Counted from the stretch's first letter, positions 52,471 through 61,058 are shown. The stretch is 64,000 nt of DNA from Lachnospiraceae bacterium (GCA_902363135.1 CABIZF010000004.1:62001-126000); one strand, 5' to 3'. Numbers and translations: made by a program. Notes: a model not told the origin generated them from the letters alone.

Positions 52471-54387
52471 TCATTCTTCCTTTGCCGTCTCTTCCAGATT
52501 CTGGCAGATGTCCGCCGATACATTCCATTCCCGCAGATCAGTCAGAATCTTGTGGTAAAAGGCCTGCCCGCCGCGCACAATGTCATAGGTACGTGCATCT
52601 CCGCGCGCCTCCAGGTGCCGGCCAAAGCTGCAGTTCCTGACATCCTCCGAGCCGTAGTCATCCACATCGCCATCCGGCCAGAAAATGTACAGCCGCGGAA
52701 TATCTGCCTGCTGCCCGTCGAGCCCTGCCTGCGAAAGAAACTTCCGCCCGGTATCCTCATAGCACGTAAAGACATGCGCATATCTCCAGACGGTCCGCGT
52801 GAAATCAGAGACGCGGAACTGCCCCAGCCAGTCCTCATCCATCATTCCGTCGTCTGCTTTTTGGGAAATAATCACAACAAACGGGAACATACACGACGAA
52901 TCCTTCAGTGCATGCAATATCGGTGCAAACTGCTCCTCTTTCAGAATCCGTCTGCGGCTGATACACTCGATCCCGTTGATGATACCGATGTTATCCACAA
53001 TCCCCTTATAAAAACCCGGATAGCTGAAAAATATCGCACCCGGATCCTGTACGGCATGCTCACGCTCCGGCTCTGCATAGCCATTGCATACCTGCAGCCA
53101 CACACCGTCCTGATCCCTGTTTTCCAGCGCGCACTCTGAATACCAGATCCGACCACCTACTTCCATATCCATATGGCGCACATGCAGCTTCATCTTCTGT
53201 TCTTCCGGATGAAACTCTACCGCTGCATGATAACCAAAAATATCTTCCTTCCATGTGCAAAGCTGTCCCGGCATGTTTTTAAACAGGCTTCCGTACTTTT
53301 CCATCAGCCATCCGTAAATCACCTCTGATGTCCGGTGAAAAATCAGAGCATGCTCAGGCGCTTCCTCCTTCATACGGCTGCCGTCCACGCGCGTGCTCAC
53401 CTGAAAAACCGTATGGCGCGTAAGCGGCTTCATCTCATAGTGCCGTGTCTCGACCTGACTCTCCTCACGTCCGTCATTGTAGACATCCCGCTGACGGAAG
53501 ATCGCCGTCAGGCGGCTGTCGTGGAACTGACTGTCATTGAGCAGCGCGATAATGGTATTTACATTAATCGGAACACGGCGGCTGCGCTTTAAAAGCTGCT
53601 CCACCAGCGTCTGTCGGCTCGTTTTATACATCCGTTTTGCCAGATTCTCCACCTGCAGATCCAGATCCTCATTGAGCACCTGTTCCACCTCCGGATAGAG
53701 CGACGCCTCACCGAGCTTCAACCGGAAATGGCTCTTGATCATATCACTCCAGCGCCCGGACTTATACAGGGAATGCCCAAGATCCTCAAATAAGGTGACC
53801 ATCGACTTGTCGCACAGCTCCAGTGTTGCCAGGATACTGTTAAAATAGCGGGAAAAACCACTGTAATTTTTCCAGATTTCTTCCCCTTTATAACGCATAT
53901 CATGCTCAATCTCATGCCAGCCTTCAAAAAACATGGTCTTGATCTGTATCTCAAAGGTGTCATCGATGCACATTTTCCATGTCTCCGGGGAAATCTCGGA
54001 ACGGAGATATGCCGGCAGACGACAAACACCATTTAGCTTTGTCGGTTTGAACTCCTCATCGTTCATCTCTGAGGTCGACCAGTCGATGACATCAAAGGTG
54101 TTCTCCATGATGTTCCTGCAGATATCCACATCATCGTCAAAATAGAGATTCACGCGGACACCGACCAAATCCTGCAGCTTTTTTCTGCCTTCTCCGTATT
54201 CCTTTGTCTCGAATTTATGTGCCATCGACCCGGCTGTCTTAATCCGTGAAAACACGCGGTAATACATCCCGCACTGCTCCAGCCGGTCACTGATGATCCG
54301 TTTCAGATCCTGCTCAACGACCGCCGGCACCCGAACTTTTGCGGCCAGTTCTTCTTTTGTATAGATCACTCTGTGTTCTTCACCCAA
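52471..54387 (-). CDS. RelA/SpoT-type nucleotidyltransferase domain protein with a large unknown C-terminal region
   Basis: A 638-aa cytosolic protein. Residues ~25-210 match the alarmone-synthetase fold: SRIKTAGSMAHKFETKEY, LQDLVGVRVNLYFDDDVDIC, DTFEIQIKTMFFEGWHEIEH and DMRYK, corresponding to the RxK..S..K, DxxGxR and ExQxRT...W..xEHxxxYK motifs. There is no HD hydrolase and no TGS or ACT. The remaining ~400 residues (e.g. CTWKEDIFGYHAAVEFHPEE, IFFSYPGFYKGIVDNIGIIN, FPFVVIISQK) match nothing I recognise. The start is TTG at 54387 with a weak ribosome site; an in-frame GTG lies at 54369. It could be an alarmone synthetase or a toxic small-synthetase-like effector. Gene is monocistronic. Confidence 0.7.
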   Translation of the reverse strand: MGEEHRVIYTKEELAAKVRVPAVVEQDLKRIISDRLEQCGMYYRVFSRIKTAGSMAHKFETKEYGEGRKKLQDLVGVRVNLYFDDDVDICRNIMENTFDVIDWSTSEMNDEEFKPTKLNGVCRLPAYLRSEISPETWKMCIDDTFEIQIKTMFFEGWHEIEHDMRYKGEEIWKNYSGFSRYFNSILATLELCDKSMVTLFEDLGHSLYKSGRWSDMIKSHFRLKLGEASLYPEVEQVLNEDLDLQVENLAKRMYKTSRQTLVEQLLKRSRRVPINVNTIIALLNDSQFHDSRLTAIFRQRDVYNDGREESQVETRHYEMKPLTRHTVFQVSTRVDGSRMKEEAPEHALIFHRTSEVIYGWLMEKYGSLFKNMPGQLCTWKEDIFGYHAAVEFHPEEQKMKLHVRHMDMEVGGRIWYSECALENRDQDGVWLQVCNGYAEPEREHAVQDPGAIFFSYPGFYKGIVDNIGIINGIECISRRRILKEEQFAPILHALKDSSCMFPFVVIISQKADDGMMDEDWLGQFRVSDFTRTVWRYAHVFTCYEDTGRKFLSQAGLDGQQADIPRLYIFWPDGDVDDYGSEDVRNCSFGRHLEARGDARTYDIVRGGQAFYHKILTDLREWNVSADICQNLEETAKEE

Positions 54388-54427
54388 TTATGTTACACCA
54401 CCAATTTTTGTTTTTTGCGGCAGGCTA

Positions 54428-54496
54428 GTAAAGCGGACATTCACAATCCATCCCTGCAGCTGTACTGACAGGGCCTAGCTTCGCTACTTGCTCACA
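54428..54496 (+). repeat. Interspersed repeat module A
   Basis: GTAAAGCGGACATTCACAAT, CCATCCCTGCAGCTGTACTG, ACAGGGCCTAGCTTCGCTAC. It lies just upstream of the RelA/SpoT-domain gene start, in the divergent gap to azlC. Confidence 0.85.
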
Positions 54497-54590
54497 CTGT
54501 ATTCTACTATAACAGATTTTATGTAAATAGAAAAGTTCGGTTTTCTTAAAGTTCCGTAAAATCTATATCTCTGTCTACGGCAAAATAAGC

Positions 54591-54619
54591 TTGCTTTTAC
54601 CGAATCAAGCTCCTATAAT
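54591..54619 (+). promoter_or_regulatory. Promoter of azlCD
   Basis: TTGCTT (54591-54596) and TATAAT (54614-54619) are 17 bp apart. The spacer (TTACCGAATCAAGC) is nearly the inverse of the end of module B. A hairpin (GCGGAC ... GTCCGC, 54628-54661) lies in the leader. Confidence 0.7.
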
Positions 54620-54688
54620 CATTATCTGCGGACAAAAGGCAATTGTGCCTGCCATGTCCGCATATTTCTGATCAAGGAGTATCGACCT

Positions 54689-55411
54689 ATGAAAAGTACG
54701 AATCTGACAAACTACCGCGAGGGTCTGCGGGACGGCATCCCGATCGCACTCGGCTATCTCGCTGTTTCTTTTACACTTGGCATCGCCGCCCGGAATTTAC
54801 ATATCCGTGCGCTTCCGGCCACGATCATGAGTCTGGTCAATTTCACCTCGGCAGGGGAATTTGCCGCACTCGGTATCATCAGCGCAGGCGCACCTTACCT
54901 GGAAATGATCATCTCCCAGGCCATCATCAACCTGCGCTATCTGCTGATGTCCTGCGCACTGTCCCAGAAGCTTGCTCCGGATGCTTCGCTGTTTCACCGG
55001 TTCTGGACCGGATTTTTTATCACGGACGAGATCTTCGGTGTCTCCTCCGGCCGTCCGGGACATCTGAACCCGTTCTACACCTACGGTACTGCCAGCATCG
55101 CGATTCCAGGCTGGGCGCTCGGTACCTGTCTTGGCGTCATTCTTGGCACTGCGCTTCCGGATCGGATTACCCGCGCCTTAAGCGTCGCCCTCTATGGCAT
55201 GTTCCTCGCCGTAATCATCCCTCCGGCCAGAAAAGACCGCATCATCGCCGGACTTGTTGTGATCTCAATGCTGGCAAGCTATCTGTTCACCATGATCCCG
55301 GCTCTTTCCGGCATTTCCTCCGGTATGCGCGTCATCATCCTGACTGTGCTGATATCCGGAGCAGCAGCCTTTTTATTTCCAATCAAGGAGGATCCGAACA
55401 ATGCAGAATAA
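54689..55411 (+). CDS. azlC: AzlC family branched-chain amino acid exporter, large subunit
   Basis: A 240-aa membrane protein. It begins NYREGLRDGIPIALGYLAVS, then FTLGIAARNLHIRALPATIM and SLVNFTSAGEFAALGIISAG, the AzlC signature, followed by INLRYLLMSCALSQKL and WTGFFITDEIFGV. With AzlD it exports branched-chain amino acids or analogues. AAGGAG lies upstream of the ATG, and azlD overlaps the end by 11 nt. Confidence 0.94.
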   Translation: MKSTNLTNYREGLRDGIPIALGYLAVSFTLGIAARNLHIRALPATIMSLVNFTSAGEFAALGIISAGAPYLEMIISQAIINLRYLLMSCALSQKLAPDASLFHRFWTGFFITDEIFGVSSGRPGHLNPFYTYGTASIAIPGWALGTCLGVILGTALPDRITRALSVALYGMFLAVIIPPARKDRIIAGLVVISMLASYLFTMIPALSGISSGMRVIILTVLISGAAAFLFPIKEDPNNAE

Positions 55412-55709
55412 TATTTACATTTATATTGCGATTATGGTCATCGTCACAACACTGATCCGTGTCATCCCGCTGACTCTGATCCGAAAAGAGATCACAAACC
55501 GAACGCTGCGCTCCTTTCTCTACTACATTCCATATGTCACACTCGCAGTCATGACCTTCCCGGCCATCCTTGATGCGACTGGAAGCCCTATCTCCGCATG
55601 GGCTGCCTTGATCGTCGCTATCGCTGCCGCATGGATGGGAAAGAGCCTGTTCTTCGTGTCATCGGCCGCCTGCATTGTCGTATTCCTGCTGGAGCTTGTG
55701 CTCTGCTGA
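55401..55709 (+). CDS. azlD: AzlD family branched-chain amino acid exporter, small subunit
   Basis: A 102-aa membrane protein with about four helices. Family features are IAIMVIVTTLIRVIPLTLIR near the N-terminus and FLYYIPYVTLAVMTFPAILD in the middle. It overlaps azlC by 11 nt with a ribosome site (AAGGAGG) inside azlC. It is required with AzlC for export. Its stop is followed by the tRNA-Trp promoter. Confidence 0.94.
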   Translation: MQNNIYIYIAIMVIVTTLIRVIPLTLIRKEITNRTLRSFLYYIPYVTLAVMTFPAILDATGSPISAWAALIVAIAAAWMGKSLFFVSSAACIVVFLLELVLC

Positions 55710-55762
55710 TATTTTTTCTTTTGTATCATTTTTTCTGAAAATATAAAAAATGCAAAAAATAG

Positions 55763-55791
55763 TTGACAGTTCACGGGAAGTGTGGTATAAA
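55763..55791 (+). promoter_or_regulatory. Promoter of tRNA-Trp
   Basis: TTGACA (55763-55768) and TATAAA (55786-55791) are 17 bp apart, just before the tRNA. Confidence 0.85.
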
Positions 55792-55813
55792 TATAAAAGT
55801 CAGTTGATGACAT

Positions 55814-55884
55814 AGGGGATTGGTCAAGTGGTATGACAGGAGTCTCCAAAACTCTTAGTGGGAGTTCGATTCTCTCATCCCCTG
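55814..55884 (+). tRNA. tRNA-Trp (anticodon CCA)
   Basis: A 71-nt cloverleaf. The acceptor stem AGGGGAT pairs with ATCCCCT; the D stem is GTCA/TGAC; the anticodon stem GGAGT/ACTCT holds the loop CTCCAAA with anticodon CCA; the T arm is GGGAG-TTCGATT-CTCTC. The discriminator is G, as expected for Trp. CCA is not encoded in the DNA. Confidence 0.93.
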
Positions 55885-55892
55885 TTCATTAA

Positions 55893-55935
55893 GAGCCTGA
55901 AAGCCTTTAAAATCAAGGTGTTCAGGCTTTTTTAT
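55893..55935 (+). terminator. Terminator after tRNA-Trp
   Basis: AGCCTGAA (55894-55901) and TTCAGGCT (55921-55928) followed by TTTTTT. Confidence 0.85.
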
Positions 55936-55947
55936 TGTGTTTTTCCA

Positions 55948-56155
55948 GTAAAGCGGACATTCGCAATCCATCCCTGCAGCTCTGCTGACATGGCCTAGCT
56001 TCGCTACTTGCTCATGAACGCAGCCGCTTCGCGATCTGTCAGTGGGAGCTTTCAACTCCCACTGACAGAAGCATCCCCCCTCACCCGCCGCTTAGTGCTC
56101 CGCGCACTTGAAGCAGGGGAATGCTTATCTGCGTTCAAATCATACGAAAAACGGT
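55948..56155 (+). repeat. Composite interspersed repeat (modules A, C and B'), direct copy
   Basis: Module A (55948-56040) runs into hairpin C (CTGTCAGTGGGAG / CTCCCACTGACAG, 56036-56068) and tail B' (GCATCCCCCC ... GCGTTCA). The copy at 18285-18480 is its mirror image. This is the longest composite in the window, about 205 bp. Confidence 0.85.
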
Positions 56156-56235
56156 TAAGTAAAGCCACCGCCCGGAATCCTCACACGCGGTGGCTCTGTC
56201 ATTTGCCTTCTTCTGCGAATCAGTCGGTTGAACTA

Positions 56236-56261
56236 GTACAGCTATTTGCAGTATGATGTAC
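56236..56261. repeat. 26-bp sequence shared with 46.12 kb (inverted)
   Basis: GTACAGCTATTTGCAGTAT then GATGTAC, the reverse complement of 46122-46147 with one mismatch. It lies in the gap downstream of the GH13 gene. Confidence 0.55.
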
Positions 56262-56338
56262 TAATTTTACTCTAACAGCTCCAGGATCTTCTCTTCGACG
56301 TTTTCCGCCTCTCGCTCATTTTTATCCTCGATTCCTCT

Positions 56339-58057
56339 CTACAATACGATTACAGCGGCATCAAGCCCTTCTACCTTTCCGTCAAAGCTCTTCTGGCTAA
56401 GCAGATTATATTTTTGCGCATACGCATGAAATTCCTTCGCAGTACTGCTGCAGTTAAAAATCAGGGCAATTGTCTCTTCGCCATTTTTCCGGGTCAAGAC
56501 GATCGTCTCATCCTCGTCTCTTGTGATTGTCTCGGTCAATTCGCCCTCTACGATGCATGCATGTGCTCTCCGAACCTGCAGCAGCTGTTTGTACCATGCA
56601 AACATCTCTTTGTCCTGGTATTCCTCATCCCAGTACATGCCCCGCCTGCAATCCGGATCGTTTGCACCCGGCATTGCAAACTCGTCTCCATAATAAATCA
56701 TAGGCATTCCCGGCAACAGTAACTGAAAAGCTGCTGCCAGATGCTGCTTTTTCTTATTATTGTCGCACAGATGCAAAAATCTTGCCGTATCATGACTGTC
56801 GATCAGATTCCACATAAGAGGATAGCATTTTTTGTTTAAGCGCCCCTTCAAATATCCAAGGTTCTGCACAAACTGGCTGACCGTAATCTTTTCATCTGCA
56901 AGCAAATCTATCAGATTCAGATAAAACGGATAATTCATGACCGTATCCCACTCATCTCCCTCAAGGAAATCCCCTGCATAATGCCATATCTCTCCAATGA
57001 TCAGCATATCCTTCTTTACTGCCTTAATTGCTTTTCTGAAACGCTTCCAGAAGAAATGGCTGATTTCATCTCCTACGTCCATTCTCCATCCGTCAATATC
57101 GCATTCCTTAATCCAGTGGCACGCAACATCTGTGACAAACTTTTCAACCTCAGGATTTTTCAGGTTTAACTTTGGCATCCCTGCATAATAAGCAAAGCTT
57201 TTGAAGTTCGGGACATCTCCCAGATCACTTTTAAGCGGGAAGCCCTCGATAAAATACCAATCCAGATATTTTGATTTTTCCTGCTTTTCCATGATATCTG
57301 CAAATGCAAAAAATTCTCTTCCGGTATGGTTGAACACCGCATCCAGAACTACCTTCATTCCACATTCATGCGCTTTTTGTACCAGCTCCTTCAGATCCTC
57401 TGTTGTGCCAAATGAAGGATCGATCTGGTAGTAATCAATGGTATCATACTTATGGCATGAATTTGACTTAAAGATCGGGGTCAGATACAAAACGTCGATT
57501 CCAAGCTTCTGAATATAATCGAGATGCTCAATAACCCCTCTGAGATCACCATGCAGATTATCCTCAGGCGTAACCGGTGCTTTATACCACAGGTCCTTCT
57601 CTACCGGCTGTGACGCTGCAAAACGAGACGGGAAAACCTGATACACGACCTTGTTTGCCGCCCACTTCGGCACTTCAAACATTTCTTCCTCTCGGAGGTT
57701 CTGCGGACAATCAAACATTCTGTCCCTGTTTGTAATACATTCCTTATTGAACTCATAATTGCCGTAATATACCTTTTCCCCCTGCATGTCCGTAAACTCA
57801 AAATAATAGCGCAGACATATCAAATGCATCTGAAGCTGCGCTTCATAATAATCATGAAACTGCGAGGTGGCAATCTTCTTCATCGGAATCGTCTTCCGTG
57901 TATCCTCTGACTCCATGGGTATATACTTATCTTCATAGTGGAGAATGACTTCCCTCATATCATCTTTTTTTACCTGCACGCGTATCACGAATAAATCCTT
58001 ATCAATCGCATAGCAGAATCTTTTGTCCATGTCATGAAAAATTGCTGCATATTCCAT
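56339..58057 (-). CDS. GH13 family alpha-glucan hydrolase (neopullulanase/cyclomaltodextrinase type)
   Basis: A 572-aa cytosolic enzyme that should cleave maltodextrins, cyclodextrins or pullulan. The ATG at 58057 follows AAAGGGGA. An N-terminal beta domain (about 120 residues) precedes the barrel, as in GH13 subfamily 20. Catalytic regions are VVLDAVFNHTG (I), GWRMDVGDEI (II, nucleophile Asp), IIGEIWHYA (III, acid Glu) and NLIDSHDTARF (IV). There is no signal peptide. It is monocistronic with its own promoter; it neighbours araA-araR but no maltose transporter. Confidence 0.92.
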   Translation of the reverse strand: MEYAAIFHDMDKRFCYAIDKDLFVIRVQVKKDDMREVILHYEDKYIPMESEDTRKTIPMKKIATSQFHDYYEAQLQMHLICLRYYFEFTDMQGEKVYYGNYEFNKECITNRDRMFDCPQNLREEEMFEVPKWAANKVVYQVFPSRFAASQPVEKDLWYKAPVTPEDNLHGDLRGVIEHLDYIQKLGIDVLYLTPIFKSNSCHKYDTIDYYQIDPSFGTTEDLKELVQKAHECGMKVVLDAVFNHTGREFFAFADIMEKQEKSKYLDWYFIEGFPLKSDLGDVPNFKSFAYYAGMPKLNLKNPEVEKFVTDVACHWIKECDIDGWRMDVGDEISHFFWKRFRKAIKAVKKDMLIIGEIWHYAGDFLEGDEWDTVMNYPFYLNLIDLLADEKITVSQFVQNLGYLKGRLNKKCYPLMWNLIDSHDTARFLHLCDNNKKKQHLAAAFQLLLPGMPMIYYGDEFAMPGANDPDCRRGMYWDEEYQDKEMFAWYKQLLQVRRAHACIVEGELTETITRDEDETIVLTRKNGEETIALIFNCSSTAKEFHAYAQKYNLLSQKSFDGKVEGLDAAVIVL

Positions 58058-58181
58058 AAAATTTTCCCCTTTATATTTTATATATTCCTTCACCCTTTTC
58101 GCTTCATCGAATTCACTTCGTCGGTCAACATCACGGTTCGATTTCGCATTAACGAGTATCCGGTTGTCTTATTTGACGTAT

Positions 58182-58210
58182 ATTATAACGTACATGATAT
58201 CGGATGTCGA
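58182..58210 (-). promoter_or_regulatory. Promoter of the GH13 gene
   Basis: Minus-strand TCGACA (58210-58205) and TATAAT (58187-58182) are 17 bp apart, about 120 nt before the start codon. The -10 lies within an imperfect palindrome (ACGTATATTATAACGTAC). Confidence 0.6.
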
Positions 58211-58227
58211 TGGTTTTTTGGACATAT

Positions 58228-58297
58228 CATAACCGAACAGCTTTGCAGCTTATTGCTTTGCGCAATTGAAGCAGGTGACTTGCTTGATTCGGTTAAA
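58228..58297 (+). repeat. Interspersed repeat module B, minimal copy with inverted ends
   Basis: CATAACCGAA at one end and TTCGGTTA at the other enclose TTATTGCTTTGCGCAATTGA and GTGACTTGCTTGA. At about 70 bp it is the simplest copy and defines the ends of module B. Confidence 0.75.
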
Positions 58298-58329
58298 AAC
58301 CGTCCGGACAGATGAATTCTGCCCGGACG
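58294..58329 (-). terminator. Terminator after araA
   Basis: CGTCCGG (58301-58307) pairs with CCGGACG (58323-58329), followed on the minus strand by TTTTT. Confidence 0.75.
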
Positions 58330-58363
58330 TAAGATATCGCACTTTGTGTTTTCTTTTTTCTTC

Positions 58364-59860
58364 TTATCTGTAGTATACGGAATTCCACTTCAGCTCGTTC
58401 TTGAAATCGCGGATTTTCGTATCCTTGTCGATGTATACGGCCTCGATACCCATCGCATTTGCCCAGTCACCCATCTGCTCTGCAGTCAGATCGTAGGAGA
58501 ACGCGGTGTGATGTGCTCCTCCGGCGAGAATCCATGCCTCTGCACCTGTCGCGAGATCCGGCTGCGGAGTCCAGAATGCGGTCGCTACCGGAAGCTTCGG
58601 CATCGGCTTCTCAGTCTTCTTGCAGTCTACGCTGTTGATGATCAAACGGAAGCGGTTGCCAAGGTCGATCAGGGAGGTCGCTACTGCCGGGCCTTCCTTT
58701 GCGGTAAATACAAGGCGTGCCGGATCCTCACGGTCTCCCATCGTCAGCGGATTTACCTTGATGCTGATCGGGCCGTCTGCGATCGTCGGGCAAACCTCAA
58801 GCATGTGTGCCTCAAGCACTCCTTCCTTGCCCGGTACGAGATTGTAGGTGTAGTCCTCCATGAAGGAAGTTCCCTTTGCGTTCGGAGTATTCTGTGCCAT
58901 GATCTTCATCAGGCGGACCATTGCAGCGGTCTTCCAGTCGCCCTCTCCACCGAAGCCGTAGCCCTTCTGCATCAGTCTCTGGATCGCCAGACCCGGAAGC
59001 TGCTTTAAGGAGCCAAGATCACCGAAGTGTGTCACGATTGCCTGATAGTTTTTCTCCTCCAGAAAACGCTCGAATCCAATCTCGATCTGTGCCTGTACGG
59101 CTACGTGACGACGGAACTCCGCCTCATCTCTGCCCTCGAGCAGAATCTGATATTTATCATAGTACTCTTCCACGAGCGTATCAACATCTGCCTTGCCGAC
59201 TGCCTCGACTGCCTCTGCGATCTCATTGACCGGATATGCGTCTACTTCCCAGCCGAACTTGATCTGAGCCTCGACCTTATCGCCTTCGGTAACAGCTACA
59301 TTGCGCATGTTGTCTGCGACACGCATAACGCGGATGTGACTGCTCTCCATAATACCGATCGCGGTGCGCATCCAGGATGCAATGCGCTCCTGTACCTGAC
59401 GGTCTTCCCAATATCCTACGATGACCTTGCGCTCGATGCCCATTCTGGTCACGATATGGCCGTACTCACGGTCGCCGTGTGCAGCCTGGTTCTCATTCAT
59501 GAAGTCCATGTCGATCGTATCATACGGGATCTCCTGATTGAACTGGGTGTGCAGATGAAGAAGCGGCTTGCGGTACTCCTGCAGTCCGAGAATCCAGGAC
59601 TTCGCCGGTGAGAAGGTATGCATCCAGGTGATGACGCCTGCACACTCCTCGTCCGCATTTGCCTCATTGAAGGTCCTGCGGATGACTTCGTTCGTGATCA
59701 GGGTCGGTTTCCATACGACCTCATACGGCAGAACGCCGGAAGCGTTCAGACGGTCCACGATTATTCTGGAATGCTCTGCCACCTTGCGCAGGCACTCCTC
59801 GCCATACAGATCCTGAGATCCGGTTGCAAACCAGAACTTGTAATTCTTTGCTGCTTTCAT
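58364..59860 (-). CDS. araA: L-arabinose isomerase
   Basis: A 498-aa enzyme that converts L-arabinose to L-ribulose. The ATG at 59860 follows AAAGGAG and gives MKAAKNYKFWFATGSQDLYG, the AraA start. Other landmarks are VITWMHTFSPAKSWI, LHLHTQFNQEIPYDTIDMDF, GFGGEGDWKTAAMVRLMKIM (metal-binding Glu) and NPLTMGDREDPARLVF. No araB or araD follows, so the rest of the pathway is elsewhere. It is 46 nt downstream of araR and probably co-transcribed. Confidence 0.97.
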   Translation of the reverse strand: MKAAKNYKFWFATGSQDLYGEECLRKVAEHSRIIVDRLNASGVLPYEVVWKPTLITNEVIRRTFNEANADEECAGVITWMHTFSPAKSWILGLQEYRKPLLHLHTQFNQEIPYDTIDMDFMNENQAAHGDREYGHIVTRMGIERKVIVGYWEDRQVQERIASWMRTAIGIMESSHIRVMRVADNMRNVAVTEGDKVEAQIKFGWEVDAYPVNEIAEAVEAVGKADVDTLVEEYYDKYQILLEGRDEAEFRRHVAVQAQIEIGFERFLEEKNYQAIVTHFGDLGSLKQLPGLAIQRLMQKGYGFGGEGDWKTAAMVRLMKIMAQNTPNAKGTSFMEDYTYNLVPGKEGVLEAHMLEVCPTIADGPISIKVNPLTMGDREDPARLVFTAKEGPAVATSLIDLGNRFRLIINSVDCKKTEKPMPKLPVATAFWTPQPDLATGAEAWILAGGAHHTAFSYDLTAEQMGDWANAMGIEAVYIDKDTKIRDFKNELKWNSVYYR

Positions 59861-59906
59861 CGTATTATTCTCCTTTGCTTGATAGTGTATATGTGTATAT
59901 ATTGGT

Positions 59907-61010
59907 TCACTGATTATTACTCTGCGCAGCGGAAACAGTGGGTAAGACTGACGCGCGCTCTTCGATCTGCGGGGCAAATTCAAAGGTCGCATCGCATTCC
60001 CTGTCCGCAATGAGCCGCAGCAGATTCTCCGCCACCTTCTCACCGAGTGCCTCCAGCGGATGGATCACTGAGGTCAGCGGTACGGCATTGAGCTTCGCCA
60101 GCTCGGAATTGTCCACGCTGACAAGAGAAAGATCATCCGGAATGCGGATCCCCGCCTGAATACACTGCTCCGTCACCAGATGTGCTATCTCATCGTTGTA
60201 GCAGACACATGCACTGCATGTCTGCAGTCGTCTCAATATGTAAGGGCTGTAGGACAGCTGATCCCGCAGCTCCTGTGTATCAATCCATGAAATACGCTCC
60301 TCCCGGATCTCAGCGCCGGATGCACGCATCGCGTCAGTAAATCCCTCGTAGCGCAGACGCCCCTGTCCGTCATCGGCTTTGAAAATACCTCCGATCCGTG
60401 CGTGACCCTGTTGCAGCAGATACTCTGCCGCCGCACGCCCGACTGCACGGTCATCCATGCTCACATGCGGAATCGACAACTCCGGATAAAAGCTGTGGAA
60501 AAAGAGAATCGGGATCCCCGCTGCCTGCAGCTTCCGGTAATAGCCGGAATTCGGATTCGGCAGCCCGCTCATGACCGGCTCGATCAGAAGCGGATCCCTG
60601 CTTCCCTCGGATAAAAGCTGTCGCAGCAGCCGTCCCTCGGTCTCGACCCGGTTATTCGTGAACATGATCTTCGTGCTGTAGCCCGCCTTAGAAAGCCTGC
60701 GCACCATCACTTGCAGCAGTTTCGGAAAAATATAGCTGTCCGCATAAGTGCTGATGATCGTCACAGTCTGAGAAAGCGGCTCTGTGCTCCCGGTCCCGTA
60801 CTGAATATACGTCCCGCTGCCCTTCACCCGACTCACAATCCCGGCCTCCTCAAGCTCTGAGAGTGCATGCCGCACCGTCTGGCGGCTCAGCCGAAACCGC
60901 GCGGAAAGCTCATGCTCCGACTCCAGCCGGTCTCCACCGGAAAGCTCCCCGGATGCTATTTGATTCTGAATCCATTCTGTGATCTGCTGATACTTCGGTG
61001 CTCTTCCCAT
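59907..61010 (-). CDS. araR: AraR-type GntR/LacI transcriptional repressor
   Basis: A 367-aa regulator. The ATG at 61010 is preferred to an upstream TTG, giving MGRAPKYQQITEWIQNQIAS. The N-terminal winged helix (SGELSGGDRLESEHELSARF, RLSRQTVRHALSELEEAGIV) is of the GntR type; the C-terminal part is a LacI-like sugar-binding domain (VTIISTYADSYIFPKLLQVM; ILFFHSFYPELSIPHVSMDD). This mix is the hallmark of AraR. L-arabinose should relieve repression. Operator-like TTGTACG sites lie upstream between it and the EutS-like gene. Confidence 0.92.
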   Translation of the reverse strand: MGRAPKYQQITEWIQNQIASGELSGGDRLESEHELSARFRLSRQTVRHALSELEEAGIVSRVKGSGTYIQYGTGSTEPLSQTVTIISTYADSYIFPKLLQVMVRRLSKAGYSTKIMFTNNRVETEGRLLRQLLSEGSRDPLLIEPVMSGLPNPNSGYYRKLQAAGIPILFFHSFYPELSIPHVSMDDRAVGRAAAEYLLQQGHARIGGIFKADDGQGRLRYEGFTDAMRASGAEIREERISWIDTQELRDQLSYSPYILRRLQTCSACVCYNDEIAHLVTEQCIQAGIRIPDDLSLVSVDNSELAKLNAVPLTSVIHPLEALGEKVAENLLRLIADRECDATFEFAPQIEERASVLPTVSAAQSNNQ

Positions 61011-61042
61011 GCTTCGCTCTGCTTTCTGAATACCGTATTTCA

Positions 61043-61058
61043 AGTTGTACTTATAAGA
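61043..61058. promoter_or_regulatory. AraR box-like site in the araR leader
   Basis: AGTTGTACTTATAAGA keeps the TTGTAC half of the AraR consensus ATTTGTACGTACAAAT. It lies downstream of the araR promoter. Confidence 0.45.

Noticed and set aside
54643..55455. 270-aa ORF in another frame over azlC
   Set aside because: Alternative frame of azlC with low-complexity His/Arg-rich sequence; AzlC and AzlD are both recognised in their own frames.
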